Shown here piece by piece: positions 9,384 to 19,078 of a stretch of DNA of 64,000 nucleotides (position 1 is its first letter; each line of letters opens with the position of its first letter). A program made the translations under genes and the position numbers. A model generated the notes under the pieces. It had not been told where the DNA came from, did not search any database, and was given only the letters and a program-made list of their open reading frames with translations. Source of the stretch: Methanofollis ethanolicus (GTDB lineage Archaea > Halobacteriota > Methanomicrobia > Methanomicrobiales > Methanofollaceae); NCBI RefSeq assembly GCF_001571385.1, contig NZ_BCNW01000001.1, positions 1,674,001 through 1,738,000 of the forward strand, in the 5' to 3' direction.

Positions 9384-9779
9384 ATGAAACCGGAAAACCA
9401 GAAGACTCTCGATGACTTCCTCTCCCATGCCGACACGATGGCCGACGACGTCCTTGCCGAGACCGAGAACTGGCTCGGCACCGTCCCCTTCATCTTCACC
9501 GTGATGCGCGAGCGCCCGGAGGCCTTCACCCTCTCCGCCCTCGGCGACTACAAGACCGCACGGCCGGCGAGCATGGACGCAAAGACCGCCGAACTCGTGG
9601 CGATCGCCGCCGGTGCCGGTGCCGGTGCCGACAAGTGCATCAAGGTCCATGTCGGTGCGGCCCTCAGGGAAGGGGCGACCCGCGACGAGATCCTGGACAC
9701 GATCCTCATCGCCGGCGTCATCGGCAAGACGCACGTCCTCGCCTCCTCCCTCCGGGCCTTCAAGGAATCGTTCCCGTGA
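9384..9779 (+). CDS. Carboxymuconolactone decarboxylase (AhpD-like) family protein
   Basis: A 131-residue all-helical protein of the CMD/AhpD family. The central MDAKTAELVAIAAGAGAGADKC-IKVHVGAALREGATRDEI region is typical. AhpD enzymes use a CxxC pair with a nearby His; here only one Cys is seen, in KCIKVH (CxxxH), so disulfide reductase activity of the AhpD type is doubtful. The ATG at 9384 follows the repeat-free intergenic region with palindromes. No operon partner: the next 480 bases downstream are a repeat. Confidence 0.8.
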   Translation: MKPENQKTLDDFLSHADTMADDVLAETENWLGTVPFIFTVMRERPEAFTLSALGDYKTARPASMDAKTAELVAIAAGAGAGADKCIKVHVGAALREGATRDEILDTILIAGVIGKTHVLASSLRAFKESFP

Positions 9780-9794
9780 GTGAGATTGTGGGAA

Positions 9795-10160
9795 AGTTCT
9801 GTTGGACTTTGTAGAATCCCTCATGCTCGCATCGATGTATCCCTCCGACTGCATGAGGGAAAGCACGGGTCCACCGCCTTCCCTATAATCGAGACCGGGG
9901 GACTACGCCTCACCCTCGAAGACCTACTGGTCTTCTCGAACTCGCTTCGCTCGCACCCCGCTCAGGATTGGTCGGGGGAAGGGAGAAGTAAATCCGAGGG
10001 GAGTGAACTACCATCCCCGTCCCTATCCTAATGATGGGAGGACCGGGGGGTGAAACCCCCCGGCACAAACACGCCCAAACAGGAATTACCATGGAAACCA
10101 CCTCAGTGCTTTTCAAAGAATCGCTTGAAACTTCGTTTCATGAGCGATTCAACAGAGACT
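9795..10160. repeat. Dispersed repeat, copy D
   Basis: Non-coding stretch with degenerate ends: GTTCTGTTGGACTTTGTAG at the left and ATTCAACAGAGAC at 10147-10159 on the right, matching the family ends. Inside are the characteristic GGACCGGGGGGTGAAACCCC block and a nested hairpin module at 9915-9954 (GAAGACC-TACT-GGTCTTC then a GCTTCGCTCGC-type tail). It fills the 480-bp gap between the AhpD-like gene and the cyclo-ligase gene. Confidence 0.65.
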
Positions 10161-10257
10161 TTTCCCCCATCCCGAAACATCTCCCCTCAAAAGCCTGAGA
10201 GATCCTCCAGACCCCGGAGAGATTTCTTTATCCCCGGCCGACCGCGATAGAGTATAG

Positions 10258-10881
10258 ATGAATGCTGTGCGTCCTGAGCAGCCTGCGGCAAAACAGGCAT
10301 TGCGGGACAGCGTGAAGAAACTCCGCTTCGCCCTCTCCGCAGACGATATCCAGGAAAAAAGCAGGGCCGTCACCGACCGCCTCCTCTCCCTCCTCGACGG
10401 GGCCGGGACCGTGATGGTCTACGTCTCGAAGCCCCCCGAGGTTGATACCGCCGGCCTCATCGACGCCCTCCTTGCGCGGGGCACGCGGGTCGTCGTCCCG
10501 ATCATCGAGAAAGAAACGCATTCCCTCCGCCTCTCCTATATTGAAGACAGGGACGTGCTCGTGGAGAGTACCTTCCATGTGCCCGAACCCATCGGCCATG
10601 AGATACCGGCATCCCCCGCCGACCTCGACGCCGTCATCGTCCCCATGGTCGGCTTCGACCGCTCGGGAAACCGCCTCGGCTACGGTGCGGGATATTACGA
10701 CCGCTTCCTTGCAGAGTGCCCGGAGGCCCGCACGGTCGGCATCGCGTTTGCCTGCCAGGAAGTCGAGACTGTCCCTCACGAACCCTTTGATCGGCAGATG
10801 GACGCGATCATTACGGAATCTGAATCCCTTTCCTGCTCCCCACCAGGAGTGCGCACAAAGTTAAAATACAATGACCACTAA
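10258..10881 (+). CDS. 5-formyltetrahydrofolate cyclo-ligase family protein
   Basis: A 207-residue protein of the 5-FTHF cyclo-ligase (MTHFS) family, which in its classical form converts 5-formyl-THF to methenyl-THF with ATP. Seen: an N-terminal Lys/Arg-rich helix (KQALRDSVKKLRFALS), VMVYVSKPPEVDTAGLI, and the family signature VPMVGFDRSGNRLGYGAGYYDRFL with its Gly-rich ATP loop, then GIAFACQEVE. Methanogens use methanopterin, so the actual folate-like substrate is not certain. The reading frame ends 33 bases before the cdc48 ATG, so co-transcription is likely. Confidence 0.9.
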   Translation: MNAVRPEQPAAKQALRDSVKKLRFALSADDIQEKSRAVTDRLLSLLDGAGTVMVYVSKPPEVDTAGLIDALLARGTRVVVPIIEKETHSLRLSYIEDRDVLVESTFHVPEPIGHEIPASPADLDAVIVPMVGFDRSGNRLGYGAGYYDRFLAECPEARTVGIAFACQEVETVPHEPFDRQMDAIITESESLSCSPPGVRTKLKYNDH

Positions 10882-10914
10882 CTTTGAGTAAATCACTCTG
10901 TGAGGGAGTGTCTT

Positions 10915-13356
10915 ATGCAGAAAGAGTATCGGGACCTTACTGTAAAAGAGGCGTATTACGAGGACGCCGGGCGCGGCATCGCGCGTCTCGGCATCGACGT
11001 GATGAAGGACCTCGGTCTTGTCTCCGGCGACGTGATCGAGATCCAGGGCAAACAGAAGGCTGCCGCCATCGTGAAGCCGAGTTATCCCGAGGACACGGGA
11101 AAAGGCATCATCAGGATCGACGGGACCATCAGGGGCGACGCCCGCGTCGGCATCGACGACACGGTCAGGATCGGAAAAGTCGAGGTGGGCTACGGCCAGA
11201 AGGTCGTCATCCAGCCGACCCAGCCGATCCGGCTCGTCGGCGGCGAACAGTTCCTCAAGCGTATCCTGGTCGGCAGGCCGGTCTTCGAGGGTCAGTCCAT
11301 CCGGGTCAATGTGCTCGGCAACCCCCTGACCTTCGTCATCACCAAGGTGGCTCCGAAGGGGATCGCGATCATCTCTGAGATGACCGAGGTCGAGTTGAAG
11401 GAGACGCCGTACAAGCCCGGCGAGGGCGTGCGCAAGGAGGCCACGGGCGTCCACTATGAGGACATCGGCGGCCTCGGCCGCGAACTCGACATGGTCAGGG
11501 AGATGATCGAACTTCCGATGCGCCACCCCGAACTCTTCAAGAGGCTTGGCATCGACCCGCCCAAGGGCGTGCTCCTGTACGGCCCGCCCGGCACCGGGAA
11601 GACTCTCATCGCCAAGGCCGTCGCCAACGAAGTGGACGCCCACTTCATCTCCCTCTCCGGCCCGGAGATCATGAGCAAGTATTATGGCGAGTCCGAGGAA
11701 CGCCTGCGCGAGGTCTTCGAAGAGGCGCAGGAGAACGCCCCGACGATCATCTTCATCGACGAGATCGATTCCATCGCCCCAAAACGCGAGGAGACGAAGG
11801 GCGAGGTGGAGAGACGGGTCGTCGCCCAGCTCCTCGCCCTCATGGACGGCCTCAAGGCCCGCGGCCAGGTCGTCGTCATCGCCGCCACAAACATCCCGGA
11901 CGCCATCGACCCGGCCCTCCGCCGCGGCGGCAGGTTCGACCGGGAGATCGAGATCGGCATCCCCGACAAGAAGGGGAGGCTTGAGATCTTCCAGGTCCAC
12001 ACGCGGGGCGTCCCCCTCGCCGAGAACGTTGACCTCCCGCACCTCGCCGACACCACCCACGGCTTTGTCGGTGCGGACATCGCCCTCCTCGTGAAGGAGG
12101 CGGCAATGCACGCACTCCGCCAGGTGATCCCGAAGATCAAGATCGAGGAGGAGATCCCGGCCGAATTGATCGAGAACCTCAAGGTCACGGGCGAGGACTT
12201 CGACGAGGCCAGAAAGCACGTCGAACCCTCGGCGATGCGCGAGGTGCTCGTCGAGGTGCCGGACGTGAAGTGGGAGAGCGTCGGCGGTCTCGACGACGTG
12301 AAGAGCGAACTCTCCGAGGCCGTGGAGTGGCCGCTGAAGTACCCCGAAGTCTTCAGCCGGATGCACACCAAGCCCCCGAAGGGCATCCTCCTCTTCGGCC
12401 CGCCCGGCACCGGCAAGACCATGCTTGCCAAGGCGACTGCCAATGAGAGCGAGTGCAACTTCATCTCTGTGAAGGGCCCAGAACTCCTCTCCAAGTGGGT
12501 CGGCGAGTCGGAGAAAGGAGTGCGGCAGATCTTCAGAAAGGCGCGGCAGGCGGCCCCGTCGATCGTATTCTTCGACGAGATCGACTCCCTCGTGCCGAAG
12601 CGCGGCTCGTACACCAATTCCTCCCATGTGACTGAGAGCGTCGTCTCCCAGCTCCTCACCGAACTGGACGGCCTCGAAGAACTGAAAAACGTGATGGTGC
12701 TCGGCGCCACGAACAGGCCGGACATGCTCGACGAGGCCCTGCTACGGCCGGGCAGGCTCGACCGGATCATCTATGTGCCCCCACCCGATGCCGGGAGCAG
12801 GAAGAAGATCTTCGAGGTGTACCTGAAGGGCACCGAGGACCTGCTTGCGGCCGACGTGAAGGTCGACGACCTTGTCGCCAGGACAGACGGCTATGTCGGC
12901 GCCGATATCGAGGCCGTGGTCAGGGAGGCGAAACTGGCGGCAATGCGCGAGTTCATCGCGGCGATGAAGGACAAGTCGGCAGAAGAGCGGGCCGACGCCA
13001 TCGGGAATGTGCGGGTCACCGCCAGGCACTTCGACCTAGCCTTCGGGAAAGTGAAAGGGTCTCTCCCGGCCGAGAGGCGCGAGGAGTTCGAGCGCCTCTC
13101 CTGGGAGATCCTGTACTCCGGGGAGCAGAAGGGCATTCTCGAAAAAGCGGCGACTCTCGTCAAGCGCGCGGGGCTTGTCGCCGGACGGGGCGACGAGACG
13201 GTCAGGACGCTTGTCGAAGAACTGAGGACGGCAAACTATGCACAGAAGAAGGACTTCCCTGCGATCACGGCGCTCTCCGAAAAACTGGAGGCGGCCCTCG
13301 GTGCGCAGAAGAAACCAGCCTACGCGGATGTCTCCGGACACCTGCAGGGGAGCTGA
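10915..13356 (+). CDS. CDC48/VCP-type AAA+ ATPase
   Basis: About 813 residues with the full p97 layout: double-psi barrel and N domain (residues 1-185), D1 with GPPGTGKT and FIDEID near 220-280, and D2 with a second GPPGTGKT and FFDEIDS near 495-560, each with an SRH arginine-finger region ([27 protein letters not shown]). It unfolds ubiquitin-like or damaged proteins and can feed the archaeal proteasome. A GTG at 10900 is in frame, but GAGGGAG lies about seven bases before the ATG at 10915 and would fall inside the protein otherwise, so I chose 10915. Confidence 0.95.
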   Translation: MQKEYRDLTVKEAYYEDAGRGIARLGIDVMKDLGLVSGDVIEIQGKQKAAAIVKPSYPEDTGKGIIRIDGTIRGDARVGIDDTVRIGKVEVGYGQKVVIQPTQPIRLVGGEQFLKRILVGRPVFEGQSIRVNVLGNPLTFVITKVAPKGIAIISEMTEVELKETPYKPGEGVRKEATGVHYEDIGGLGRELDMVREMIELPMRHPELFKRLGIDPPKGVLLYGPPGTGKTLIAKAVANEVDAHFISLSGPEIMSKYYGESEERLREVFEEAQENAPTIIFIDEIDSIAPKREETKGEVERRVVAQLLALMDGLKARGQVVVIAATNIPDAIDPALRRGGRFDREIEIGIPDKKGRLEIFQVHTRGVPLAENVDLPHLADTTHGFVGADIALLVKEAAMHALRQVIPKIKIEEEIPAELIENLKVTGEDFDEARKHVEPSAMREVLVEVPDVKWESVGGLDDVKSELSEAVEWPLKYPEVFSRMHTKPPKGILLFGPPGTGKTMLAKATANESECNFISVKGPELLSKWVGESEKGVRQIFRKARQAAPSIVFFDEIDSLVPKRGSYTNSSHVTESVVSQLLTELDGLEELKNVMVLGATNRPDMLDEALLRPGRLDRIIYVPPPDAGSRKKIFEVYLKGTEDLLAADVKVDDLVARTDGYVGADIEAVVREAKLAAMREFIAAMKDKSAEERADAIGNVRVTARHFDLAFGKVKGSLPAERREEFERLSWEILYSGEQKGILEKAATLVKRAGLVAGRGDETVRTLVEELRTANYAQKKDFPAITALSEKLEAALGAQKKPAYADVSGHLQGS

Positions 13357-13477
13357 CCCCACTTCTTTTTTGGAATGATAATTTGAGAATAAATTTGAAA
13401 CACAAATCGATATATCGTACATTCACTTCGACGGGATAATAGAAATCTATATTAGTAATATACCATTAAAGAAAATT

Positions 13478-14260
13478 GTGAAGATCAAGTGGCTCCTCCT
13501 CATCCTCGGCATCCTCGTCGTTGCAGGGTTCTCCCTCTCCGACCGCATCGCCGATGACCCGGAGTATCTCTCGTCGGGGGTCGCCGATGTCGGCACCATG
13601 GCCGCCTCCACTCTCATCTCCTTCGAGCAGTATGAGGCAGCGGCCGCCTGCGCAGACTTCGCGAGCACGGTCGTTCCCGACAACCCCGGGCTTCTGCGGG
13701 TGAAAGGAAAGGCCCTGTCGGCACAGGGGAAGTATGACGAAGCGGTCGTCTGCTATGACATGGCCCTCACCACCGGAGAGGGGGATGCAACAACACTCTC
13801 GGAGAAAGGGAAAGCACTCATGAAGGCCGGCGACCTTGAAGGCGCCATCGCGGCATGCGCAGATGCCCTCGCTCGCGACCCCGCCGACCTCCCGGCACTC
13901 CAGACGGCCGGGGCCTCAAGTCTCCTCCTCGGACAGTACGACGAGGCTGTCGGTTACTACGACCGGATCCTCCAGGCACAACCTGAGAACGCGGCGGCAT
14001 GGATCAAAAAAGGAGACGCACTCCTCTACATCTCGTTGCAGGAGGAGGAGCAGATGAAGGAGGCGTTCAGGGACATCGGGGGTGCGTCGGGCGGCTCCTC
14101 CTTCAGCCCCAACCCGAACGCCTATATGGACGCGATAGAGTGCTTCAACCACGCAATCGCCCTCGACCCGAAGACGGCGCCCCTCCTCGCCACCCGCCTC
14201 GTCGCGCGGTCTGAACTCACCGTCCAGACCTGCGAGGACATTGTCAAAAATCTCGGGTAA
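13478..14260 (+). CDS. TPR-repeat protein with N-terminal membrane anchor
   Basis: A 260-residue protein starting at GTG. The N-terminal KIKWLLLILGILVVAGFSLS is a signal anchor. From about residue 45 there are at least four tetratricopeptide repeats (AAACADFASTVVPDNPGLLRV, YDEAVVCYDMALTTGEGD, LEGAIAACADALARDPAD, YDEAVGYYDRILQAQPEN) and a last one before the C-terminus. It is likely an extracytoplasmic scaffold for protein contacts; the partner is unknown. The AT-rich 120 bases before it hold its promoter. It is followed by the first TnpB element 72 bases after the stop. Confidence 0.85.
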   Translation: MKIKWLLLILGILVVAGFSLSDRIADDPEYLSSGVADVGTMAASTLISFEQYEAAAACADFASTVVPDNPGLLRVKGKALSAQGKYDEAVVCYDMALTTGEGDATTLSEKGKALMKAGDLEGAIAACADALARDPADLPALQTAGASSLLLGQYDEAVGYYDRILQAQPENAAAWIKKGDALLYISLQEEEQMKEAFRDIGGASGGSSFSPNPNAYMDAIECFNHAIALDPKTAPLLATRLVARSELTVQTCEDIVKNLG

Positions 14261-14332
14261 GATCTCTCTCCCATCTTTTTTATCATCGAAAGCCTCTCCC
14301 GGCCCTGTTCTGAGGAGACGAATGTTCGGCTG

Positions 14333-15657
14333 TGTGAACTACCACGCCCTAAAGGGCGTGGCTTCCTGCTTCATGGACAACACTTGCATCACAGAGATGC
14401 GATGGAGAGGTATCGTCTCCACAGGCTCAAAGGGCTGTTCCATCCCCACGCGGTGAATGTTCACCGCGGCATTGTAATCTCGATCGGCAACAAAACCACA
14501 GTATGGACATTCATGGACTCTCTCGGAGAGAGTCTTTTTCACGATACTTCCACAGTTCGAGCACATCTGTGATGTGTTCCGGGGATCGACTTTGACGAGT
14601 TCCGTACCAGCACTTTCAGCCTTGTACGCAAGATAAGAATAGAACCGTCCCCATGAAGCGTCGTGGATACTCCTGTGCAGTCCTGTAGAGTTGCCTTTCT
14701 CCTTCAGACCTTTGATGTCCAGGTCTTCGACACAGATCGTTGCATGGGTGTCAACGTACTGGCGGGAGAGTTTGTGCAGGAAATCTTTTTTCTGGTTCGT
14801 GATATGATCATAGACCTTCTCCAGTCTGCTCTTTGCTTTCTTCCAGTTCTGTGAAAATCGTTTCTTCCGGACAATACTCCGCTGGATCTTCTTGATCGTA
14901 TTCAGTGAGCGCCCATAGAATCGGGGATTTTCGATCACCGCACTGTCACTATCGACTGCAAACGAGTTCAGACCAACATCGATCCCAACAGACCGTCCTT
15001 CGCGCTTTGACCCGGAAGCATCCTGCTCTGCCGGAACGATCACGTACCATCTATCACCAGAACGGGTGATCAGGACACCTTTCACCTTCCCGGTGTATGG
15101 TCGGTGCATCGTGAACCGGATCGCGCCGATCTTCGAGAATGAGATGGTGCTATGCTCTTTATCAATCTTGAACCCGGACTGTTGTAGTTGAGCGTCCGGT
15201 ACCGGAATGCGCTCTTGAACCTGAGTTTACCTATCTTTCGCCCCTTCTTCTTTGTCTGCGAGAGTGCAGCGATGTTGCTCCAGAGAGTATAGTTCACCAT
15301 CTGGAGCACTTTGGAGTACACACCCTTCAGAGACGGATTATCGTCCTTCAGCGAGACGATCCGCGCCTGCGTTCCTCGCATTGTTGGAGCGATCCCGCCC
15401 TCCCGTGCCGTGTTGCATTCTTCGAGGAGTGCGTTGTAGAGCCACCTACAGGTATCGAGTGCGGCATTCAGCCGCGTCTCGGTGGTTGCGTCTGGATACG
15501 CTCGATACTTGTAGGAAATGATCATAGACACACAAATGTTTCTGGGGAGTGTGATATAATCATTCATTACAGGGTGAAAGTGAAGAAGGGCGGCTCTGCT
15601 TTCATCCCCGGCCTGAAGACCCGGGACTTCCCGCTCCGCCCCCTTCACCCCCGCAAG
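14333..15657 (-). mobile_element. IS200/IS605-type element, tnpB-only, copy 1 (degenerate)
   Basis: Bounds come from comparing this copy with copy 2 (16772-18149). The shared right end begins TGTGAACTACC and has a hairpin CCACGCCC-TAAA-GGGCGTGG (14342-14361) followed by CTTCCTGCTTCA. The shared left end reads TCATCCCCGGCCTGAAGAC and finishes ACTTCCCGCTCC-...-GCAAG at 15657. No tnpA is present, so movement needs a transposase in trans. Its tnpB has a frameshift. Confidence 0.8.
14339..15525 (-). pseudogene. tnpB: TnpB RNA-guided nuclease, frameshifted
   Basis: The front (from the ATG at 15525, MIISYKYRAYPDATTETRLN) and the back (down to 14339) are in different frames. The correct frame after RTLNYN reads SGFKIDKEHSTISFSKIGAI, so one base is missing near 15180. 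The back keeps the RuvC Asp in GIDVGLNSFAVDSD, the Glu in CVEDLDIKG, the zinc pairs CSNCG and CPYCG and the last Asp in DRDYNAAVN. It is therefore a recently inactivated nuclease. The stop codon lies inside the right-end sequence. Confidence 0.85.
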
Positions 15658-15773
15658 TTAAAATTTCTCATGCATGGACACATGACACCAGGATTTACCA
15701 TGGAAAACATTTCACGCAGTATGCCTGGGGCGTGCTGCCAACTCATGCTCTATTCCCCAGAACCCGGATTCCC

Positions 15774-15785
15774 ATAAAAAATAAG
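15774..15785 (+). promoter_or_regulatory. TATA box of the aldolase gene
   Basis: ATAAAAAATAAG. Transcription about 25 bases downstream would start near 15800-15805, after the first in-frame ATG (15797) but before the second (15812). This supports 15812 as the translation start. Confidence 0.45.
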
Positions 15786-15811
15786 TACAGGGCGGCATGA
15801 TTGAGTCTGGT

Positions 15812-16729
15812 ATGTCTGCAAATGTTACCCTGTCCGTCCCCGCCGACGTTCCCGGCACGGCACGGGAGACCTATATCGAGAACTACAGGACAATCACCCA
15901 CGGATCCGGTCGCCTCATGCTCTTTGCCGGCGACCAGAAGATCGAGCACCTCAACGACGACTTCTTCGGCGAGGGCATCCACGAGGACGACGCCGACCCG
16001 GAGCACCTCTTCAGGATCGCGCAGAAGGGGCGCATCGGCGTCTTCGCAACCCAGCTCGGCCTGATCACCCGGTACGGCCGGGACTATCCCGACGTCCCGT
16101 ACCTGGTCAAGCTCAACTCCAAGACCCACCTGGTGAAGACCGCCCAGAAAGACCCGTACAGCCCGATGATCTCGACAGTCGGGCAGGTCGTTGCCTTCCG
16201 CAACCAGACCGGCCTGAAAGTCCTCGGCGTCGGCTACACGATCTATCTCGGCTCCGAGTATGAGTCCGAGATGATGAGGGAAGCGGCCCAGATCATCTTC
16301 GAGGCCCACCAGCACGGCCTCGTCACCGTCCTCTGGATCTACCCCCGCGGTGCGGCGGTGAAGGACGAGAAGGACCCTCACCTCATTGCCGGCGCCACCG
16401 GCGTCGCTGCCTGCCTCGGCTCCGACTTCGTCAAGGTGAACTCCCCGAAGAAGGAAGGCGCGGTCTCGGCCGAACTCCTGCGCGAGGTGACCCGTGCCGC
16501 AGGCAGGACGCAGGTCGTCTGCGCCGGCGGGTCGAGCATCGACGAGACGAAGTTCCTCAAGGAACTGTACGACCAGATCCATACCGGCGGTGCGTCAGGC
16601 AATGCAACAGGCCGGAACATCCACCAGAAGTCCCTCGACGAGGCGGTCAGGATGTGCAACGCCATCTCGGCCATCACCATCGACAATGCACCCCTTGAGG
16701 ACGCCGTCGCGCTCCTGAAGGGCAACTGA
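15812..16729 (+). CDS. Archaeal class I fructose-bisphosphate aldolase family protein
   Basis: About 305 residues of the archaeal class I aldolase (DhnA/FbaB) family: condensation or cleavage of fructose 1,6-bisphosphate through a Schiff-base lysine. Seen: FAGDQKIEHLND near the N-terminus (the family substrate loop), VTVLWIYPRGAAVKDEKDP, GSDFVKVNSPKK with the likely catalytic Lys in strand 6, VVCAGGSSID (phosphate-binding) and ASGNATGRNIHQKS. The alternative start at 15797 adds five residues; the TATA position favours this one. Pathway logic pairs it with the FBPase at 18173, now separated from it by a transposon. A related 2-amino-dideoxyheptulosonate synthase is a less likely alternative. 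Confidence 0.85.
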   Translation: MSANVTLSVPADVPGTARETYIENYRTITHGSGRLMLFAGDQKIEHLNDDFFGEGIHEDDADPEHLFRIAQKGRIGVFATQLGLITRYGRDYPDVPYLVKLNSKTHLVKTAQKDPYSPMISTVGQVVAFRNQTGLKVLGVGYTIYLGSEYESEMMREAAQIIFEAHQHGLVTVLWIYPRGAAVKDEKDPHLIAGATGVAACLGSDFVKVNSPKKEGAVSAELLREVTRAAGRTQVVCAGGSSIDETKFLKELYDQIHTGGASGNATGRNIHQKSLDEAVRMCNAISAITIDNAPLEDAVALLKGN

Positions 16730-16771
16730 CCCATTTTTTCTTTTCGCCCCCCTGTACCGGGGCGGTGTTCT

Positions 16772-16990
16772 TGTGAACTACCCCGGCCTGAAGGGCGGGG
16801 CTTCCTGCTTCACCCTCCCTCTACTGAGGCAAGTCCACAGGCTCAACGGTGCGTTCCGCACCTGATACCCCGACAAGGTTCTGTTCTTGCAGGGCAAATT
16901 TCTTGATATTGACCGCCGCGTTGACATCGCGGTCGTGATGAATACCACAATCAGGACAGATCCACTCCCTGTCAGAGAGGGTAAGATCCT
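16772..16990 (-). ncRNA. Predicted omega (right-end) RNA of TnpB copy 2
   Basis: In known TnpB systems the guide RNA scaffold comes from the 3' end of tnpB and the right end of the element, with the guide taken from flanking DNA. Here the region covers the last codons of tnpB, the short 3' segment and the terminal hairpin. The guide would then come from bases just left of 16772, in the 3' flank of the aldolase gene. Bounds are approximate and expression is unproven. Confidence 0.4.
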
Positions 16991-17984
16991 GTTTGAGATA
17001 CCCGCATTTGCTACAAATCTTCGAGGAGGGATCGAATCTCCCGATCTTCAGGAGAGTCTTCCCGTACTTCCGACACGTGTATTCCAGCATCGTGAAGAAC
17101 ATACTCCACGAAACATCTCCGAACCCCTGTGCCAGATGATGATTCTTCATCATCCCGCCAACATTCAACGATTCCACTGCAATGGCTTGGTTCTCGCTCA
17201 CAACTCGAAAAGAGATTTTGTGCAGGAAATCGTTTCTCTGGTTGGCGATCTTTTCATGGCACCGGGCAAGTCTCAGGATCGCCTTCTCCCGGTTCTTCGA
17301 CCCTTTCACCTTCCGCGACACCCTCTGCTGTAACACCTTCAACCGCTGGAGGGAAGTCTTCAGGTATCGGGGGTTCTCGATCTTCTCTCCCGTAGAGAGG
17401 GTTGCAAAGTCCTTCAGCCCGACATCGATCCCAAGAGTAGTGTTCAGAGAGAAGGGTGCAGGTGTCGGTTCGGGTTTCCCGTCATCGACAAGGATACTGA
17501 CGAACCATTTTCCTGTCGATGTTACAGAGACGGTGGCATACTTCATCTTCCCGGTGAAGACACGGTGGAAGACAGTTCTAATCTTGCTGATCTTCGGGAG
17601 TTTGATCCATCTCTGATCGAAGTCCACGGAGTAACTCTGAGGCACCTGAAAGGACTGTACGGGATTCTTCTTTGACTTGAACCGTGGAAATCCTTTCTTC
17701 TCACGGAAGAACCGGGTGAAAGCGTTGTCGAGATTTTTGTTGGCACTCTGGAGAGACTGAGAGTTCACTTCCTTGAGCCACGGATGTTCTTCCTTAAGGG
17801 CGGGAAGACGGTTGTTCAGGTCGAAACAGGAGAGTTTTTGACCTTCCTGCTCGTATGCCCGGATCTTCTGCTCCAGAGAATGGTTATACACAAACCGGCA
17901 GGCATGGATGTGATTCATGAGGAGCGTAACCTGCTCCTCTGAAGGATACATCCGATACTTGCAGGCTTGAAGCATACAAGGCAT
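16821..17984 (-). CDS. tnpB: TnpB RNA-guided nuclease (IS605 OrfB), intact
   Basis: 387 residues, complete. The N-terminal helix-turn-helix (CKYRMYPSEEQVTLLMNHIH) is followed by the OrfB core. All RuvC acidic residues are in place: Asp in GIDVGLKDFATLS (about 190), Glu in AIAVESLNVGG (about 275) and Asp in HHDRDVNAAVN (about 357). The zinc ribbon CSKCGYL...CPDCG is complete. TnpB cuts DNA matching its omega RNA next to a transposon-adjacent motif and helps keep the element. Copy 1 upstream is a diverged, broken relative in the same orientation. Confidence 0.93.
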   Translation of the reverse strand: MPCMLQACKYRMYPSEEQVTLLMNHIHACRFVYNHSLEQKIRAYEQEGQKLSCFDLNNRLPALKEEHPWLKEVNSQSLQSANKNLDNAFTRFFREKKGFPRFKSKKNPVQSFQVPQSYSVDFDQRWIKLPKISKIRTVFHRVFTGKMKYATVSVTSTGKWFVSILVDDGKPEPTPAPFSLNTTLGIDVGLKDFATLSTGEKIENPRYLKTSLQRLKVLQQRVSRKVKGSKNREKAILRLARCHEKIANQRNDFLHKISFRVVSENQAIAVESLNVGGMMKNHHLAQGFGDVSWSMFFTMLEYTCRKYGKTLLKIGRFDPSSKICSKCGYLKQDLTLSDREWICPDCGIHHDRDVNAAVNIKKFALQEQNLVGVSGAERTVEPVDLPQ

Positions 17985-18070
17985 TATAGAATTTACAACA
18001 ATATATTGTTGGGGTAATCGCGATCACCAAAAGGGGTTCCGCTGTCATCCCCGGCCTAAAGGCCGGGGTC

Positions 18071-18120
18071 TGTGCACTTCTGAAGGAAGTGCGCATGTGC
18101 ACCTCTCTGAGAGGTGCACA
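18071..18120. promoter_or_regulatory. Two stacked palindromes before fbp
   Basis: TGTGCACTTC-TGAAG-GAAGTGCGCA (18071-18095, nearly perfect) is directly followed by TGTGCACCTCTC-T-GAGAGGTGCACA (18096-18120, perfect 12-bp arms). Both contain GTGCAC. The block lies inside the left end of TnpB element copy 2 and about 53 bases upstream of fbp; copy 1 lacks it. Confidence 0.7.
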
Positions 18121-18172
18121 CTTCCCGCTCCACCCCTTTACCCCGCAAGATAGAGAATTTCGGAGACTGAAG

Positions 18173-19078
18173 ATGACGACACTGCAAGACTATCTCCGGG
18201 CGGCAGGCTGCGAAGCCGGGCTGCAGGAACTCATCGAACTCATCGCACGGCAGGCGGGCCCGATCAGGGAGGCCTTCATCACCCATCAGTCCTATGCCGG
18301 GAGCGAGAACGTCTACGGCGAGCAGCAGGCGGCGATGGACACCTGGGCCGACGAACGGATCATCGGGGCGGCCCGCGACTCCGGCCTCGTGCGCGAACTC
18401 TCCTCCGAGGAACAGGAGGAGGTGCTCACCTTCGCCGGGGCGAAGCAGGACTATGCCATCGTGATGGACCCGATGGACGGGTCGTCCCTGATCCAGACGA
18501 ACCTCGCGGTCGGGACGATCATCGGGATCTTCGGCAACGGGTCTGTGCGACAGAAGGGACGAAACCTGAAGGCCGCGCTCTACATGCTGTACGGCCCGAT
18601 GACGACCCTCACCCTGACAATCGGCAAGGGCGTGCAGATCTTTGCGATGGACCATGAGGGTGTCTACCGCCTCCTCGAAGCCGATGTCAGGATGCCGGAG
18701 GGCACCCTCTACGGCACCGGCGGGAAGAGGCCTGAGTGGACGGCGCCGCATACCACATTCATCGAGACGATCGAGAAAGAGGGGGCGAAAGTCCGCTACA
18801 CCGGGTCCTATGTGGCCGACTTCCACCAGATCCTCAAGTATGGCGGGATCTACTGCTACCCTGCCTTGAAGGACAGACCGAAGGGCAAACTCCGCCTGAT
18901 GTACGAGGCCGTCCCGGTCGGCTTCATCGCCGAGCAGGCCGGAGGCGCGATCACCGACGGCACCCGGAACCTCCTCGACGTGGAACCCGACGACCCGCAC
19001 CAGCGCACCCCGATCTATGTCGGGTCCGCAGGCATGATCCGGACGGTAAAGGAGATCTTCGGCAGGACGCACGCATGA
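18173..19078 (+). CDS. fbp: Class I fructose-1,6-bisphosphatase
   Basis: 301 residues. Hydrolyses fructose 1,6-bisphosphate to fructose 6-phosphate in gluconeogenesis. Seen: the metal-binding Glu/Asp region MDPMDGSSLIQTNLAVGTI (DPxDGSS motif) near residue 100, ENVYGEQQAAMD, a sugar-binding YTGSYVADFHQILKYGG, and the C-terminal EQAGGAITDGTRNLLD. Length and motifs match class I enzymes. The ATG at 18173 starts MTTLQDYLRA; upstream codons in the same frame lie in the transposon end. The gene ends in an ATGA overlap with the next gene. Confidence 0.93.
   Translation: MTTLQDYLRAAGCEAGLQELIELIARQAGPIREAFITHQSYAGSENVYGEQQAAMDTWADERIIGAARDSGLVRELSSEEQEEVLTFAGAKQDYAIVMDPMDGSSLIQTNLAVGTIIGIFGNGSVRQKGRNLKAALYMLYGPMTTLTLTIGKGVQIFAMDHEGVYRLLEADVRMPEGTLYGTGGKRPEWTAPHTTFIETIEKEGAKVRYTGSYVADFHQILKYGGIYCYPALKDRPKGKLRLMYEAVPVGFIAEQAGGAITDGTRNLLDVEPDDPHQRTPIYVGSAGMIRTVKEIFGRTHA

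Larger units (their letters stand above)
16772..18149 (-). mobile_element. IS200/IS605-type element, tnpB-only, copy 2 (intact tnpB)
   Basis: The right end begins TGTGAACTACCCC with the imperfect hairpin CCCCGGCC-TGAA-GGGCGGGG (16781 onward) and CTTCCTGCTTCA. The left end has CCCCGGCC-TAAA-GGCCGGGG (about 18049-18068), then a palindromic insert absent in copy 1 (18071-18120), then CTTCCCGCTCC and GCAAG ending at 18149. It separates the aldolase gene from the FBPase gene and ends 23 bases before the FBPase start. No tnpA lies in it. Confidence 0.82.

Noticed and set aside
10861-12627. Minus-strand frame of 588 codons opposite cdc48
   Set aside because: Antisense of the highly conserved AAA+ ATPase; open only because of third-position GC bias.
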